Assembly (NCBI GenBank): GCA_942492375.1
Contig: CALOEL010000014.1
Location: 1 to 64,000 of the forward strand
Direction: 5' to 3'
Length of the DNA stretch: 64,000 bases
Source: JAHEAO01 sp942492375
GTDB taxonomy: Bacteria > Pseudomonadota > Alphaproteobacteria > Rhodobacterales > Rhodobacteraceae
The position numbers were made by a program, and so were the translations under genes. The notes under the pieces are model-generated. The model had not been told where the DNA came from and did not search any database. It saw only the letters and a list, made by a program, of their open reading frames with translations. This document shows, piece after piece, positions 39,245 through 48,690 of the stretch. Every line of letters begins with the position of its first letter. Positions within the stretch are counted from its first letter, which is position 1.

Positions 39245-40624
39245 TCAGCCTTCGAGGGCGCGGCGCAACATCTCGATATCCTCGGCGATCTGGTGGTCGT
39301 GGCCTTTCAGCTCCTCGATCCGGCGCACGCCGTGCATGACGGTGGTGTGGTCGCGCCCGCCGAAGCGGCGGCCGATCTCGGGGAGGCTGCGGGTGGTCAG
39401 CTGCTTGGCCAGATACATCGCCACCTGCCGCGGGCGCGCGATGGTGCGCACGCGCTTCGGACCCAGAAGGTCCGACAAGCGGATGTTGTAATGCTCGCTG
39501 ACGCGGCGCTGGATCTCTTCGACCGTCACCTTGCGGTCGCTGGCGCGCAGCACGTCGGCAAGGCAGTCCTGCGTCAGGTCGAGCGTGATTTCGCGGCCGA
39601 CAAGCGAGGCGAAGGCGAAAAGCCGCATCAGCGCGCCTTCCAGCACGCGGACATTCGACGAGATGCGATGCGCGAGATATTCAAGCACGCCGTCGGCGAT
39701 CATCAGACCCGGATATTGCTGGCGGTACTGCTCGACCTTCTGTTGCAGGACGCCGAGGCGCAGTTCGTAATCGGTCGGATGCAGATCCACCACCAGGCCG
39801 CATTGCAGGCGCGACTTGATGCGTTCTTCGAGATCCTTGATCTCGACCGGCGCGCGGTCGGCGGAAATGATGATCTGCTTGTTCTGGTCGACGAGCGCGT
39901 TGAAGGTGTGGAAGAATTCCTCTTGCGTCGATTCCTTGCCGGCGATGAACTGCACGTCATCGACCATCAGCACATCGACCGAGCGGAAGAGCTGCTTGAA
40001 ATCCATCATCTGCTTGTCGCGCAGCGCCTGCACGAAGCGGTACATGAACTGCTCGGCAGACAGATAGACCACCCGCAGGTCGGGCTGCCTTTTCTGCAGC
40101 TCCCAGGCGATGGCATGCATGAGATGGGTCTTGCCCAACCCGACACCGCCATAAAGGAACAGCGGATTGAAGGTGACCGGACCACCCTCGGCGACGCGGC
40201 GTGCGGCGGCATGCGCCAGTTCGTTGGGCTTGCCGACCACGAAGCTTTCGAAGGTGAAGCGCGCATCGAGCGGCGCGCCCGGCAGGTCCGGATCGGCGGA
40301 TTTCGGCGATTGCGCCTTGGCCTCGGGCGCGGGGCCCGCCGGCGCCGCCGGTCCGGTCGATTTCGGGGGTTTGGCGCTCGCCGTGCTGGGCACCTGAAAC
40401 TCGACCCGAGACACCTCTTGCCCGGCTTTCTTCAGCTGGTGATGTATCTGGTCGCCGAAATTGCGCGATACCCAGTTCCCCATGAAATTCGTCGGCACGA
40501 AGAACGTCGCGACGCCGTTCCTGAGATCCGAGAATTCGAGAGGTTCTATCCAGTTCTTGTAGTTGTTTTGCCCTACCGTCTTAAGCAGCTCTTCCCTGAT
40601 CCGTCCCCAGATGTCTTCCGTCAT
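39245..40624 (-). CDS. dnaA: Chromosomal replication initiator protein DnaA
   Basis: A 459-residue AAA+ initiator that binds DnaA boxes and opens oriC. Domain I starts MTEDIWGRIREELLKTVGQN; a Pro/Ala-rich linker is at about 85-125; the AAA+ domain has Walker A GGVGLGKTH and Walker B VDVLMVDDVQF; domain IV carries the DnaA-box signature GRDHTTVMHGVRRIEEL. A longer reading from ATG 40,654 adds ten residues but no better ribosome-binding site, so 40,624 is preferred. Confidence 0.96.
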   Translation of the reverse strand: MTEDIWGRIREELLKTVGQNNYKNWIEPLEFSDLRNGVATFFVPTNFMGNWVSRNFGDQIHHQLKKAGQEVSRVEFQVPSTASAKPPKSTGPAAPAGPAPEAKAQSPKSADPDLPGAPLDARFTFESFVVGKPNELAHAAARRVAEGGPVTFNPLFLYGGVGLGKTHLMHAIAWELQKRQPDLRVVYLSAEQFMYRFVQALRDKQMMDFKQLFRSVDVLMVDDVQFIAGKESTQEEFFHTFNALVDQNKQIIISADRAPVEIKDLEERIKSRLQCGLVVDLHPTDYELRLGVLQQKVEQYRQQYPGLMIADGVLEYLAHRISSNVRVLEGALMRLFAFASLVGREITLDLTQDCLADVLRASDRKVTVEEIQRRVSEHYNIRLSDLLGPKRVRTIARPRQVAMYLAKQLTTRSLPEIGRRFGGRDHTTVMHGVRRIEELKGHDHQIAEDIEMLRRALEG

Positions 40625-41207
40625 TTTGTGTCTTCGACCCGATTCATGTTTCATTGAAGGCCGGTGCAGAACCAGCCCCCCGGTGCTTCGGCTATTCGGC
40701 CTGCCCCGGTGCTCATGCGTTTCAGGGATCGGTCCCGATCCGCCGCCGGTTTCCCGGCGTCGCGGATCACGTTGCAGAGCGGCACAAACAAACAGTCCCG
40801 GGCCCCTCACCTCCCGGCTTATTCATTCGTCCGCGCTGATACGCGGGTCGTTCGGACATATCGGGCACATCAACCCGGCGCGCGGCGCGCGTCGGATCGA
40901 GTTCCGTCTATTCAGGACTGTTGACCAGGCATAAGCCTGCAACTGTCCTGACTTCGAGTGGCCGGGTGTCTGGTCTGGCAGCCAATGCTAGTTCCCGTGT
41001 CGGCTTTCCCTCTCCAACAAACGGAAACACACCCCTTCCTCTCGAATGTCCCCCCAAGACGATGTGAATCGCAGCGTCAAGCTAGCAAGGCGTTTGCGGC
41101 GCTCGCAATAGAACATCTCGCTTGACTCGAACTTTGGCGGAACGAATCCGAGAACCGGCGGAAAACCCCGGAACAGCGCAGTGAAAATGCCACAGTCGGA
41201 AAACAAA
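40625..41207. other. Intergenic region upstream of dnaA
   Basis: About 580 bp between dnaA and the rpsT terminator without a convincing gene. I looked for DnaA boxes (TTATCCACA and close variants) on both strands and see none good enough to call an origin. It contains several short GC-rich inverted repeats, such as CCGCCGCCGG/CCGGCG-type pieces near 40,740, and presumably the dnaA promoter. No clear -35/-10 pair is assigned. Confidence 0.6.
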
Positions 41208-41233
41208 AAAGGCGCGCCCGGGGGCGCGCCTTT
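41208..41233 (-). terminator. Rho-independent terminator of rpsT
   Basis: On the minus strand AAAGGCGCGCCC pairs with GGGCGCGCCTTT, a 12-bp stem with a very small loop, followed by TTTTTTGTTT. It lies 22 bp after the rpsT stop. Confidence 0.9.
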
Positions 41234-41255
41234 CGGTGATTCTTGGCGGCTGACG

Positions 41256-41519
41256 TTAGGTCAGCGCTTTGACCCGCGACGAGAGGCGCGACATCTTGCG
41301 GGCGGCGGTGTTCTTGTGAACGACGCCCTTGCTCACGCCGCGCATCAGCTCTGGCTGGGCCGCGCGCAGGGCTTCGGCGGCGGCATCCTGGTTGCCCGAG
41401 GTGATCGCCTCTTCGACCTTGCGCAGGAAGGTGCGAATGCGCGAACGGCGCGCCTTGTTGATCTCGAAGCGCGTCTCGTTCTGGCGGGCGCGTTTTTTGG
41501 ACTGTGGCGTATTGGCCAT
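41256..41519 (-). CDS. rpsT: 30S ribosomal protein S20
   Basis: An 87-residue highly basic protein that binds 16S rRNA early in 30S assembly. It begins MANTPQSKKRARQNETRFEI and ends SRLSSRVKALT, typical of the family. The start at MANTPQ (41,519) is preferred over a five-codon longer frame. A strong terminator follows immediately. rpsT commonly lies just upstream of dnaA in Rhodobacteraceae. Confidence 0.96.
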   Translation of the reverse strand: MANTPQSKKRARQNETRFEINKARRSRIRTFLRKVEEAITSGNQDAAAEALRAAQPELMRGVSKGVVHKNTAARKMSRLSSRVKALT

Positions 41520-41616
41520 GTGTTTTGATCCCACTTTCCGGGTGGTGTAAATCTGAAGCCGCGCTTCTAGGCCCGAGTCGCGGGCAAGTCAACGGGGTTT
41601 GCCGAAGTTTGTCGGC

Positions 41617-42393
41617 CTATTTGTCGCGGAACTGCGGCTCGCGTTTTTCCAGGAAGGCCAGCATGCCCTCTTTCTGGTCCTCGGAGGCGAAAAGCGAGTG
41701 GAACACGCGCCGCTCGTAGAGCAGGCCCTCGGCCAGGGTGGTTTCGTAGCTGCGGTTGACCGCGCCCTTCACCGCCATAACCGCGATCTGCGATTTCTCG
41801 GCGATCTTCTGGGCGGCGCTCATCGCCTCCTCCATCAGCTTCTTCGCCGGGACGACGCGGCTGACCAGACCGGCGCGCTCTGCCTCTTCGGCGTCCATGA
41901 AGCGGCCGGTCAGGTTCATGTCCATCGCCTTCGACTTGCCGACGAAGCGGGTCAGCCGCTGCGATCCGCCCATGCCGGGCATGACGCCGAGGTTGATCTC
42001 GGGCTGGCCGAATTTCGCGGTATCGGCGGCGATGATGAAATCGCACATCATCGCCAGTTCGCAGCCGCCGCCCAGCGCATAGCCCGCGACCGCCGCGATG
42101 ACCGGCTTGCGGACCGACAGGATCGCGTCGGTTTCCGCAGCGAAGAAATTGTCGGTGAAAACGTCGACAAAGCCCTTGTCGGCCATCTCCTTGACATCGG
42201 CGCCGGCGGCGAAGGCCTTGTCCGAGCCGGTCAGGACGATGGCGCGGACCTTGTCGTTGGCGTCGGCCTCTTGCATCGCCTTGCCGATCTCGCCGAGCAT
42301 CTCGGTGTTGAGCGCGTTCAGCGCATCGGGACGGTTGAGGCGGATGAGCGAGACGTAATCCGCGGTCTCGACGACGATGGTCTTGTAGGCCAT
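41617..42393 (-). CDS. Enoyl-CoA hydratase
   Basis: A 258-residue crotonase-family enzyme hydrating trans-2-enoyl-CoA in fatty-acid or amino-acid breakdown. Oxyanion-hole and catalytic segments are present: SDKAFAAGADVKEMADK, GYALGGGCELAMMCD with a catalytic Glu, and PEINLGVMPGMGGSQRLTR with the second Glu. The last residues KREPQFRDK are typical. mutM lies 63 bp upstream on the same strand, so both may share a transcript. Confidence 0.92.
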   Translation of the reverse strand: MAYKTIVVETADYVSLIRLNRPDALNALNTEMLGEIGKAMQEADANDKVRAIVLTGSDKAFAAGADVKEMADKGFVDVFTDNFFAAETDAILSVRKPVIAAVAGYALGGGCELAMMCDFIIAADTAKFGQPEINLGVMPGMGGSQRLTRFVGKSKAMDMNLTGRFMDAEEAERAGLVSRVVPAKKLMEEAMSAAQKIAEKSQIAVMAVKGAVNRSYETTLAEGLLYERRVFHSLFASEDQKEGMLAFLEKREPQFRDK

Positions 42394-42456
42394 GGGTGGC
42401 AGCCCCTGCTGGTTCCGGTTCGCGCAGTCTGTAGCAGCCCTGACATGGCGATCAAG

Positions 42457-43308
42457 CTATCTTTGGCATTGCGGACAGTAGAAGGATGAGCGTCCGGACT
42501 GGACGATTCGGCGGATCGTTCCGCCGCATCCCGGCGTCGGACAGGGACGGTTCTCGCGGTCGTAGACCCGGAAAGTGTGCTGGAAATAGCCCAGCTCGCC
42601 CGAGGTCTGGCGATGGTCGCGCAGCGAGGAGCCGCCGGCCTCGATCGCCTCGGCCAGCACCTGCCGGATGGTCGGCACGAGCGTCCGCAGCCGCGGCCCG
42701 GCGATCCGGCCGGCCTTGCGCACAGGCGAGATAGCGGCGCGGTGCAGCACCTCGCAGACGTAGATGTTGCCAAGGCCGGCCACGAGCCGCTGATCGAGAA
42801 GCGCCGACTTGATCGGCGTGTTGCGGCCTTTCAGCCGGGACAGCAGGTAATCCTCGTCAAAGGCATTGCCCATCGGCTCGGGGCCGATGCCCGCCAACAG
42901 CCAGTGATGCTCGACCTCGGATGTGGGGGTCAGGTCCATCGCGCCGAAGCGGCGGGCGTCGTTGAAGGTCACGCGGGCGCCGTCCTCGATGTCGAGCACG
43001 ATATGATCGTGTTTTTCAGGCGCAGGGTGATCGTGATGGAACTCGCCCAGCATCCAGCCCGAGACCAGCATCCGCCCGGACATGCCGAGATGGATGATCA
43101 GCGTCTCGTCCGAATCGAGATCGGCGAGGATGTATTTCGAGCGGCGGCGCAGCGACAGCACGCGCCGACCGGTCAGTCTTTCGGCCATGCGTTCGGGCAG
43201 CGGCCAGCGCAGGTCGGGGCGGCGGATGTCGGCGCGGGTGATGACGCGGCCGGTCAGCACCGGCTCCAGCCCGCGGCGAACCGTCTCGACTTCCGGCAAT
43301 TCCGGCAT
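42457..43308 (-). CDS. mutM: Formamidopyrimidine-DNA glycosylase
   Basis: A 283-residue bifunctional glycosylase/AP lyase that removes 8-oxoguanine and ring-opened purines. It has the catalytic N-terminus MPELPEVETVRRGLEP, whose Pro becomes the nucleophile after Met removal, the helix-two-turn-helix region LDQRLVAGLGNIYVCEVL, and a C-terminal zinc finger with Cys pairs PTPGCGGTI and YCPQCQR. Start is fixed by MPELPE at 43,308. It diverges from ubiE with an 88-bp gap. Confidence 0.97.
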   Translation of the reverse strand: MPELPEVETVRRGLEPVLTGRVITRADIRRPDLRWPLPERMAERLTGRRVLSLRRRSKYILADLDSDETLIIHLGMSGRMLVSGWMLGEFHHDHPAPEKHDHIVLDIEDGARVTFNDARRFGAMDLTPTSEVEHHWLLAGIGPEPMGNAFDEDYLLSRLKGRNTPIKSALLDQRLVAGLGNIYVCEVLHRAAISPVRKAGRIAGPRLRTLVPTIRQVLAEAIEAGGSSLRDHRQTSGELGYFQHTFRVYDRENRPCPTPGCGGTIRRIVQSGRSSFYCPQCQR

Positions 43309-43336
43309 TCCACCCCCATGCGGTGATTTGGGCGCA

Positions 43337-43364
43337 TTGTAACGCCCGGCATCGACCCTATAAG
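43337..43364 (+). promoter_or_regulatory. Candidate promoter for ubiE-ubiB
   Basis: TTGTAA and TATAAG separated by 16 bp, ending 32 bp before the ubiE start in the mutM/ubiE divergent gap. Read from consensus only. Confidence 0.4.
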
Positions 43365-43396
43365 AAGGGTGAGTTTTCGACGAACGGCAAGGCCCG

Positions 43397-44149
43397 ATGA
43401 CCGACAGCACGAGAAAGACGACGCATTTCGGTTACCGGGAGGTCGCCGAGGATCAGAAGGCCGGCATGGTGAAGGGCGTCTTCACCAATGTCGCCAGCAG
43501 GTACGACATCATGAACGACGTGATGTCCGTCGGCGTGCACCGGCTGTGGAAGGATGCGATGATGGACTGGCTGGCGCCGCGGCCGGGCCAGCGCCTGCTG
43601 GACGTGGCCGGCGGCACCGGGGATATCGCCTTTCGGTTCCTCAAGCGCGCGCCCGGGGCAAGCGCCGTCGTCCTCGACATGACCGAGTCGATGCTGGTCG
43701 AGGGGCGCAAGCGGGCCGAGGCCGAAAGCCTTGGCGAGCGGCTGGACTGGACCGTTGGCGATGCGATGGCGCTGCCCTTTCCCGACGCCAGTTTCGACGT
43801 CTACACGATCAGCTTCGGCATCAGGAACGTGACGCGGATCGCGGATGCGCTGTCCGAGGCGTTCCGGGTCCTGAAGCCCGGAGGACGGCTGATGGTACTG
43901 GAATTCAGCCGGCTGCCCAATCCGGCGATGCAGAAGGCCTATGACCTTTATTCGTTCAACGTCATTCCCCGCATGGGCCAGCTGATCGCGCAGGATCGCG
44001 ACAGCTACCAGTACCTGGTCGAATCGATCCGCCGCTTTCCCGATCAGGAAAGCTTCGCGCGGATGATCCGCGAGGCGGGGTTCGAGAATGTGAAATACCG
44101 CAACCTGTCGATGGGGATCGCCGCCCTGCATTCCGGCTGGAAGCTCTGA
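43397..44149 (+). CDS. ubiE: Ubiquinone/menaquinone biosynthesis C-methyltransferase
   Basis: A 250-residue SAM-dependent methyltransferase adding a C-methyl group in ubiquinone (and, where made, menaquinone) synthesis. Motifs: VFTNVASRYDIMNDVMSVGV, SAM site LDVAGGTGDIAFRF, and MALPFPDASFDVYTISFGIR. It ends directly against the ubiB ATG (no gap), suggesting coupled translation. Confidence 0.96.
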   Translation: MTDSTRKTTHFGYREVAEDQKAGMVKGVFTNVASRYDIMNDVMSVGVHRLWKDAMMDWLAPRPGQRLLDVAGGTGDIAFRFLKRAPGASAVVLDMTESMLVEGRKRAEAESLGERLDWTVGDAMALPFPDASFDVYTISFGIRNVTRIADALSEAFRVLKPGGRLMVLEFSRLPNPAMQKAYDLYSFNVIPRMGQLIAQDRDSYQYLVESIRRFPDQESFARMIREAGFENVKYRNLSMGIAALHSGWKL

Positions 44150-45679
44150 ATGCGCGGACCCCACAACATCTGGCGCCTCATCCGCACCGGGGCGACGATG
44201 GAACGCACCGGTGCGATGCGCGTGGCTCTCGACGCGATGGATGCGCCGGTTTCTTTGCGCATCGCGGCGCGGGTCATGGGTTGGCCGTTCAAATGGCTGG
44301 GCTATCGCGGCGATCCGGCGCAGCCGCCGGTGACGCGGGCGCTGACCGCGCTGGGACCGGCCTATGTGAAATTCGGCCAGATCCTGTCGACCCGCCCGGA
44401 TGTGGTCGGCGACGAGTTGGCGGCGCAGTTGCAGGTTCTGCAGGACAAGTTGCCGCCGTTCCATATCGCGCTTGCCAAGGGGATGGTGGCGCAGGAACTG
44501 GGACGGCCGGTGGACGAGCTGTTCACCGAGTTCAGCGAGCCGGTCGCCGCAGCCTCGATCGCGCAGGTTCACAAGGCGCGGCGCGCGGATACCGGCGAGG
44601 AGGTCGCCGTCAAGGTGCTGCGTCCCGGCATCGAGAAGGCGTTTCGCAAGGATATCGATGCGTTCTATTTCGCGGCCTCGGTCATCGAGCTGCTGTCCCC
44701 CGCCTCGCGCCGGCTGCGTCCCAACGAGGTGATCGCGCATTTCGAGGGCGTCGTTTTGGGCGAGTTGGACCTGCGGCTTGAATCCTCTTCGGCCGCGGAA
44801 TTCGCCGCAAACACCGAAGGCGACGAGGGCTTCCGGGTTCCGAAAGTAGTCTGGCCGCTGTCGAGCCGGCGGATGATGACGCTGGGCTGGGGCGAAGGCA
44901 TCCCGATCCACGATCTGAAGGCGCTCGACGCTTTCGGGCATGACCGCGCGGCGCTTGCGCACAGGGTGCTGCACCTGTTCCTCAGTCATGCGCTGCGCGA
45001 CGGGTTCTTTCACGCCGACATGCACCAGGGCAATCTGAAGGTGGCCGAGAACGGCGATATCATCGCGCTCGACTTCGGCATCATGGGGCATATCGACGAC
45101 TATACCCGGCGCGTCTATGCCGAGATCCTTTTCGGGTTCATCCGCCGCGATTTCCGCCGCGTGGCCGAGGTGCATTTCGAGGCAGGCTATGTACCCGCCG
45201 ATCGGGATGTCGACGAGTTCGCGCGCGCGCTGCGGGCGGTGGGCGAACCGATCTTCGGCATGGATGCGAGCCGGATCTCGATGGCGCGGCTGCTGAGCTA
45301 TCTCTTCGAGGTGACGGAGCGCTTCGGCATGGAAACCCGGACCGAACTGATCCTGTTGCAGCGCACGATGGTGGTGGTCGAGGGCGTCTCGCGCTCGCTC
45401 GACCCGCATATCAACATCTGGGAAGTCGCCCGCCCGATCGTGGAAAGCTACATCAAGGAAAATATCGGCCCGAAGGCACTGGTGCGGGATCTGGCCATGA
45501 CCGCGCAGGTGCTGGCGCGATTCGGGCCGAAGCTGCCGCAAATGGTGGAAAAGCTTCTGATCCGGCAGTCAGCGGAACCGGCCCCGGCGCCGAAGCCCGG
45601 CCGGTGGAGGTCACTCGGGCTGGTCGCCCTCGGCTTCGCGGCCGCCACGGCGCTGATACTGCTGACGGAACTGCTCTAG
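44150..45679 (+). CDS. ubiB: Probable protein kinase-like UbiB (2-polyprenylphenol 6-hydroxylase accessory)
   Basis: A 509-residue ABC1/ADCK atypical kinase-like ATPase needed for ubiquinone synthesis. Landmarks: the KxGQ-type element VKFGQILSTRPD, nucleotide-site strand VAVKVLRPGIEKAF, catalytic-loop region FFHADMHQGN and metal motif ALDFGIMGHI. A hydrophobic C-terminal helix (about 488-507, LGLVALGFAAATALILLTEL) anchors it in the inner membrane. Its 3' end overlaps the convergent phosphotransferase gene by about 69 bp. Confidence 0.94.
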   Translation: MRGPHNIWRLIRTGATMERTGAMRVALDAMDAPVSLRIAARVMGWPFKWLGYRGDPAQPPVTRALTALGPAYVKFGQILSTRPDVVGDELAAQLQVLQDKLPPFHIALAKGMVAQELGRPVDELFTEFSEPVAAASIAQVHKARRADTGEEVAVKVLRPGIEKAFRKDIDAFYFAASVIELLSPASRRLRPNEVIAHFEGVVLGELDLRLESSSAAEFAANTEGDEGFRVPKVVWPLSSRRMMTLGWGEGIPIHDLKALDAFGHDRAALAHRVLHLFLSHALRDGFFHADMHQGNLKVAENGDIIALDFGIMGHIDDYTRRVYAEILFGFIRRDFRRVAEVHFEAGYVPADRDVDEFARALRAVGEPIFGMDASRISMARLLSYLFEVTERFGMETRTELILLQRTMVVVEGVSRSLDPHINIWEVARPIVESYIKENIGPKALVRDLAMTAQVLARFGPKLPQMVEKLLIRQSAEPAPAPKPGRWRSLGLVALGFAAATALILLTELL

Positions 45680-46504
45680 CGCCGCGCGTTCAAGCTGCAA
45701 CGCGTCCCGGTAATCGACCGCGCCGCGTTCGGCCTTCCACAGGCAATGCGCAGCCATGCGCCAGTGATAAAGCGGCTCCAGCCGGCGGTAGCGCCAGGCG
45801 ATTTCCGGGCTTCCGTAAGCCTGGAGGAATGCGGTTTGCTCGTCGAATGACAAGGGCCTGCCGCCATAGAGGCTGCGCATCGCGGGCGACAGGAAGATCG
45901 CGATATCTTCCGCCGCATCGCCGGCGGCGGGGCATTGCCAGTCAATGAATGTGACGCCTGTCGGACCTGTCAACACGTTCGAGGGAACGACATCGCCATG
46001 CAGGAAGACCGACCGGGACGACGCGGGGCAGTCGACGGTCGGGCAGGCATTGCGAAGCTCGCGCGCCTCGGGCGAGCGGCAGTCGTCCAGTATCGCCTGG
46101 CCTTGCAATCGCAATTGCTCCGACCCGCCGCTCAGATGCCGCAGCCCGGCTGGCAGCGCGAACCGGTGGAGCCTCGTCATTATCTCCGCGACTTGCGCGA
46201 TCCCTGACCGGACAGGCTCCCCCTCGACATTGCGATAGACGATGCAGGGACCAAGCTCGGTGGCGAGAGTGGCGACCGGCTCGGGCGCAAGGCCGGTCCC
46301 GGACAATGCGCGGAGGGCATTCCATTCGGCTGCGGAGTCGTTGGGAAAGAGCGGACTGGCGCTTGCGGGCAGGTAGAGCTTGCAGACCAGTGCCTGCGCG
46401 CCGGACCCGATCCGCCAGATCGCATTTGTCCTGCCGCCAGAATAGGGATGCCATTCGGACCCCTCAGCCGCAATGCCCGCGGAGGCGAGCCGCGTCTGCA
46501 GCAT
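45611..46504 (-). CDS. Aminoglycoside-phosphotransferase/choline-kinase-like protein
   Basis: About 297 residues from ATG 46,504; a GTG at 46,549 or a longer frame to 46,663 are alternatives. The kinase-like fold is shown by the catalytic loop VFLHGDVVPSNVL and the metal motif GVTFIDWQCP. The APH family includes kinases for choline, homoserine, sugars and antibiotics, and nothing here points to resistance; a housekeeping small-molecule kinase is more likely. It converges on ubiB with coding overlap, and flgD lies just upstream. Confidence 0.75.
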   Translation of the reverse strand: MLQTRLASAGIAAEGSEWHPYSGGRTNAIWRIGSGAQALVCKLYLPASASPLFPNDSAAEWNALRALSGTGLAPEPVATLATELGPCIVYRNVEGEPVRSGIAQVAEIMTRLHRFALPAGLRHLSGGSEQLRLQGQAILDDCRSPEARELRNACPTVDCPASSRSVFLHGDVVPSNVLTGPTGVTFIDWQCPAAGDAAEDIAIFLSPAMRSLYGGRPLSFDEQTAFLQAYGSPEIAWRYRRLEPLYHWRMAAHCLWKAERGAVDYRDALQLERAALEQFRQQYQRRGGREAEGDQPE

Positions 46505-46659
46505 CGCGGACGCATCGGTGGTGGAGCGGGGCGAGGCTTGTTGAATCACGATGCGCCAGTTGGTCCCAGGGTCCGGCCAGCCTAGAGCAAGACACGGATG
46601 AACGGAATCGTAATTCGCCCGAAAGCGGTGATTGCAGGCCGGGATGTCGCGGCATGGGG

Positions 46660-47319
46660 TCAAGACGTGGGAGCCCGCAGTGCAGAGATGCTGCTGGCCG
46701 GCACTTCCTGACCACCTTGAAGCACGACCACAGTTTCGCCATTCCGCATCCGGGCTTCGCTGATCTTCGCAAAGACCTCGACCATGGTCGATTGCGGTGT
46801 CGAGTCGCCCACAACCGTTTCCAGTTCGAAACTATAGGTACCCGGCGGCAGCGGCGCGCCTTCGGAGGAGACGCCAGCCCAGTCGATCGTCCCGTCGCTG
46901 CGCGAGAGTTGCAGGCGCTGGACCTCGGCCCCGGTTTCATCGCGCACGACGAGGGTTCCGCCGCTGGCGCCGCTTGGGAAGTCCGGCGCGAGCGTGATCG
47001 GGCTTCCGTCGAAACGCGTCGGGGCGGCGACCCGTGCCTCCATCCCGATCCACCCGGAGAGTTGCGAGAGGCCCATCACGCCCATCTGCTGTGCCAGAGA
47101 GCCAAGCAGGTCATTGGTCTTGACCTGCTGTTCCACACCCGAAAACGTCGCCAGCTGGACGGCGAAATCGGCAGATTCTATCGGGTTGAGCGGATCCTGA
47201 TTCTGCATCTGCGTGGTCAGCATCAGCAAGAATGTCTCGAAATCCGAACTCGTCTCGGCCCGCGGGTTGGTCGAGGGTGCGGCGATCGGGTTGGCGGGAG
47301 TGGTTTGGGCGATTTCCAT
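46660..47319 (-). CDS. flgD: Flagellar basal-body rod modification protein FlgD
   Basis: A 219-residue hook scaffold (cap) protein required for hook assembly. The FlgD N-terminal signature FLLMLTTQMQNQDPLNPIES is present, followed by FAVQLATFSGVEQQVKTN, and then a FlgD Ig-like/tudor region. It starts 9 bp after the fliK stop, in the same operon. Confidence 0.93.
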   Translation of the reverse strand: MEIAQTTPANPIAAPSTNPRAETSSDFETFLLMLTTQMQNQDPLNPIESADFAVQLATFSGVEQQVKTNDLLGSLAQQMGVMGLSQLSGWIGMEARVAAPTRFDGSPITLAPDFPSGASGGTLVVRDETGAEVQRLQLSRSDGTIDWAGVSSEGAPLPPGTYSFELETVVGDSTPQSTMVEVFAKISEARMRNGETVVVLQGGQEVPASSISALRAPTS

Positions 47320-47328
47320 AAGGTCTCC

Positions 47329-48582
47329 TTAGATGCGAAGATCGAGCGCTGTGTGGGACAGATGCATCCGGTAGGGCTGGGCGGTCGCAGCCGGATCGGA
47401 TGTCGGATGGGGATGGTCAGGGGTCTTGTCGGCTGACGCGGGATGGGGCTGATCGCCATCCTGTCCCTGCCCGGCGAAGGAGAATGACAGCCTTTCATAT
47501 CCGGCTTGCCGCAGATCCTGGGCCAGCAGGTCGATATTGCGTCGCAACAGGTCAAGCGTTTCGGGGCGTTCCACGGCCAGTTGCACGATCATGCCGGCGT
47601 CGGACCCGTGAAGCGTCAGCCGCACGCGCCCCAGTTCCTCGGGGTTCAGGGTCAGTTCCACCGGCCCATCGGCCAGCGCCCTTGCGGCCTGGGCAATTGC
47701 CTCGGTGACAGCGGGACGGTCAGGGGTTGCCGGCGGCGCAGCAATCCGTTGCATGTCCTGCTGCGACACCGGGGACCTTGGAGACTCGGCCACCGAGGGT
47801 TGCAATGGATCGGTCTGTGCCGCCGTATCGTCCGGCGACTGGAGCGCATCGACGCGAACCGGATCAAGAGGGCGGGTGGGTCCATCGCGCGCGGTCACGG
47901 CGTCGGATCCGGTTGCGGCCGGCGCCGCTTGCGTCGCAGCGGTCGAGGATTCGGGCTTCAGCCGAGGATCGGCGCCGGGCTTCGGCACTGCCAGAATGTC
48001 GGGCTTGGTCTCGGCCAGACCCTTGCGCGGAGGCTGGCGGCTCTGCTCAACGCCGCCCATAGCGCCGGCTTGCGACGGGAAGGTGGCTTGACCGGGTTTC
48101 GCGTCGGCGGGGGCAGGTTCCCCATTCGTGGAAGGCGCCGGTTGGGGGCTTGTCGTGTGGTCTGGGGCGATCTGCAGAGCGGGCGCGTCCGGTTGCCGGA
48201 CCTGCGGCACCTCGTTTGACGCCCGCTTCGGCGAGTCCGCAGGTGCCGGGGTTGCGGCTTTTGCATTCTCCAGCGGGTGGAGCGGCTCTGCTGCCTGCGG
48301 GGTCAGGCCGGATGCATAAGGTGTGGGTCGTGTTTCGACCGGCAACGGCACAAGTGCGATCAGTGGGTCAGGCGAAGATTTGGCAATCGTCTCCTCGGTA
48401 TCGGGGCTTTCGGTCCGCTCCCCCGGCGCCGGCGCCGGGCCTTCGGGTGTCGACGGTGAACCGGGCTCGGCGGCAAGAAGGGCGGCAAAGTCGAACGCCG
48501 CGACGGGGCTGGCTGCGGCAAGGGTGCCGGCCATGCAGCCGGCTGTCTTGCCGGTAGTCACGATGGGTAATGCGATCATCAC
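47329..48582 (-). CDS. fliK: Flagellar hook-length control protein FliK
   Basis: A 417-residue secreted molecular ruler that ends hook growth and switches export specificity. The long N-terminal part (about 40-290) is Pro/Ala-rich and low-complexity, as usual. The conserved Flg_hook domain is at about 300-370 (VELTLNPEELGRVRLTLHGS; LDLLRRNIDLLAQDLRQAGY). flgD follows directly. Its start faces the flgJ-like gene across a 108-bp divergent gap. Confidence 0.88.
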   Translation of the reverse strand: MMIALPIVTTGKTAGCMAGTLAAASPVAAFDFAALLAAEPGSPSTPEGPAPAPGERTESPDTEETIAKSSPDPLIALVPLPVETRPTPYASGLTPQAAEPLHPLENAKAATPAPADSPKRASNEVPQVRQPDAPALQIAPDHTTSPQPAPSTNGEPAPADAKPGQATFPSQAGAMGGVEQSRQPPRKGLAETKPDILAVPKPGADPRLKPESSTAATQAAPAATGSDAVTARDGPTRPLDPVRVDALQSPDDTAAQTDPLQPSVAESPRSPVSQQDMQRIAAPPATPDRPAVTEAIAQAARALADGPVELTLNPEELGRVRLTLHGSDAGMIVQLAVERPETLDLLRRNIDLLAQDLRQAGYERLSFSFAGQGQDGDQPHPASADKTPDHPHPTSDPAATAQPYRMHLSHTALDLRI

Positions 48583-48627
48583 AGATCCGGGCGTTGTTCG
48601 CTTTCCGGTGAATATGACCGCTCTTGG

Positions 48628-48642
48628 TTACCACATCTTTAC
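48628..48642. promoter_or_regulatory. Degenerate CtrA-type site between fliK and the flgJ-like gene
   Basis: TTAC-N7-TTAC in the divergent gap, one base from the TTAA half-site in each half. CtrA controls flagellar genes in many alphaproteobacteria. Weak alone, but supported by similar sites at 50,984 and 56,000. Confidence 0.3.
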
Positions 48643-48690
48643 CGCTTGTCGGTCACATCGGGAGAAACAGGATTCACTCGAGTGGAATGG

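Noticed and set aside
45611..46504. Antibiotic-resistance aminoglycoside phosphotransferase
   Set aside because: Only general kinase-fold motifs are present; the family is broad and the chromosomal setting is housekeeping.
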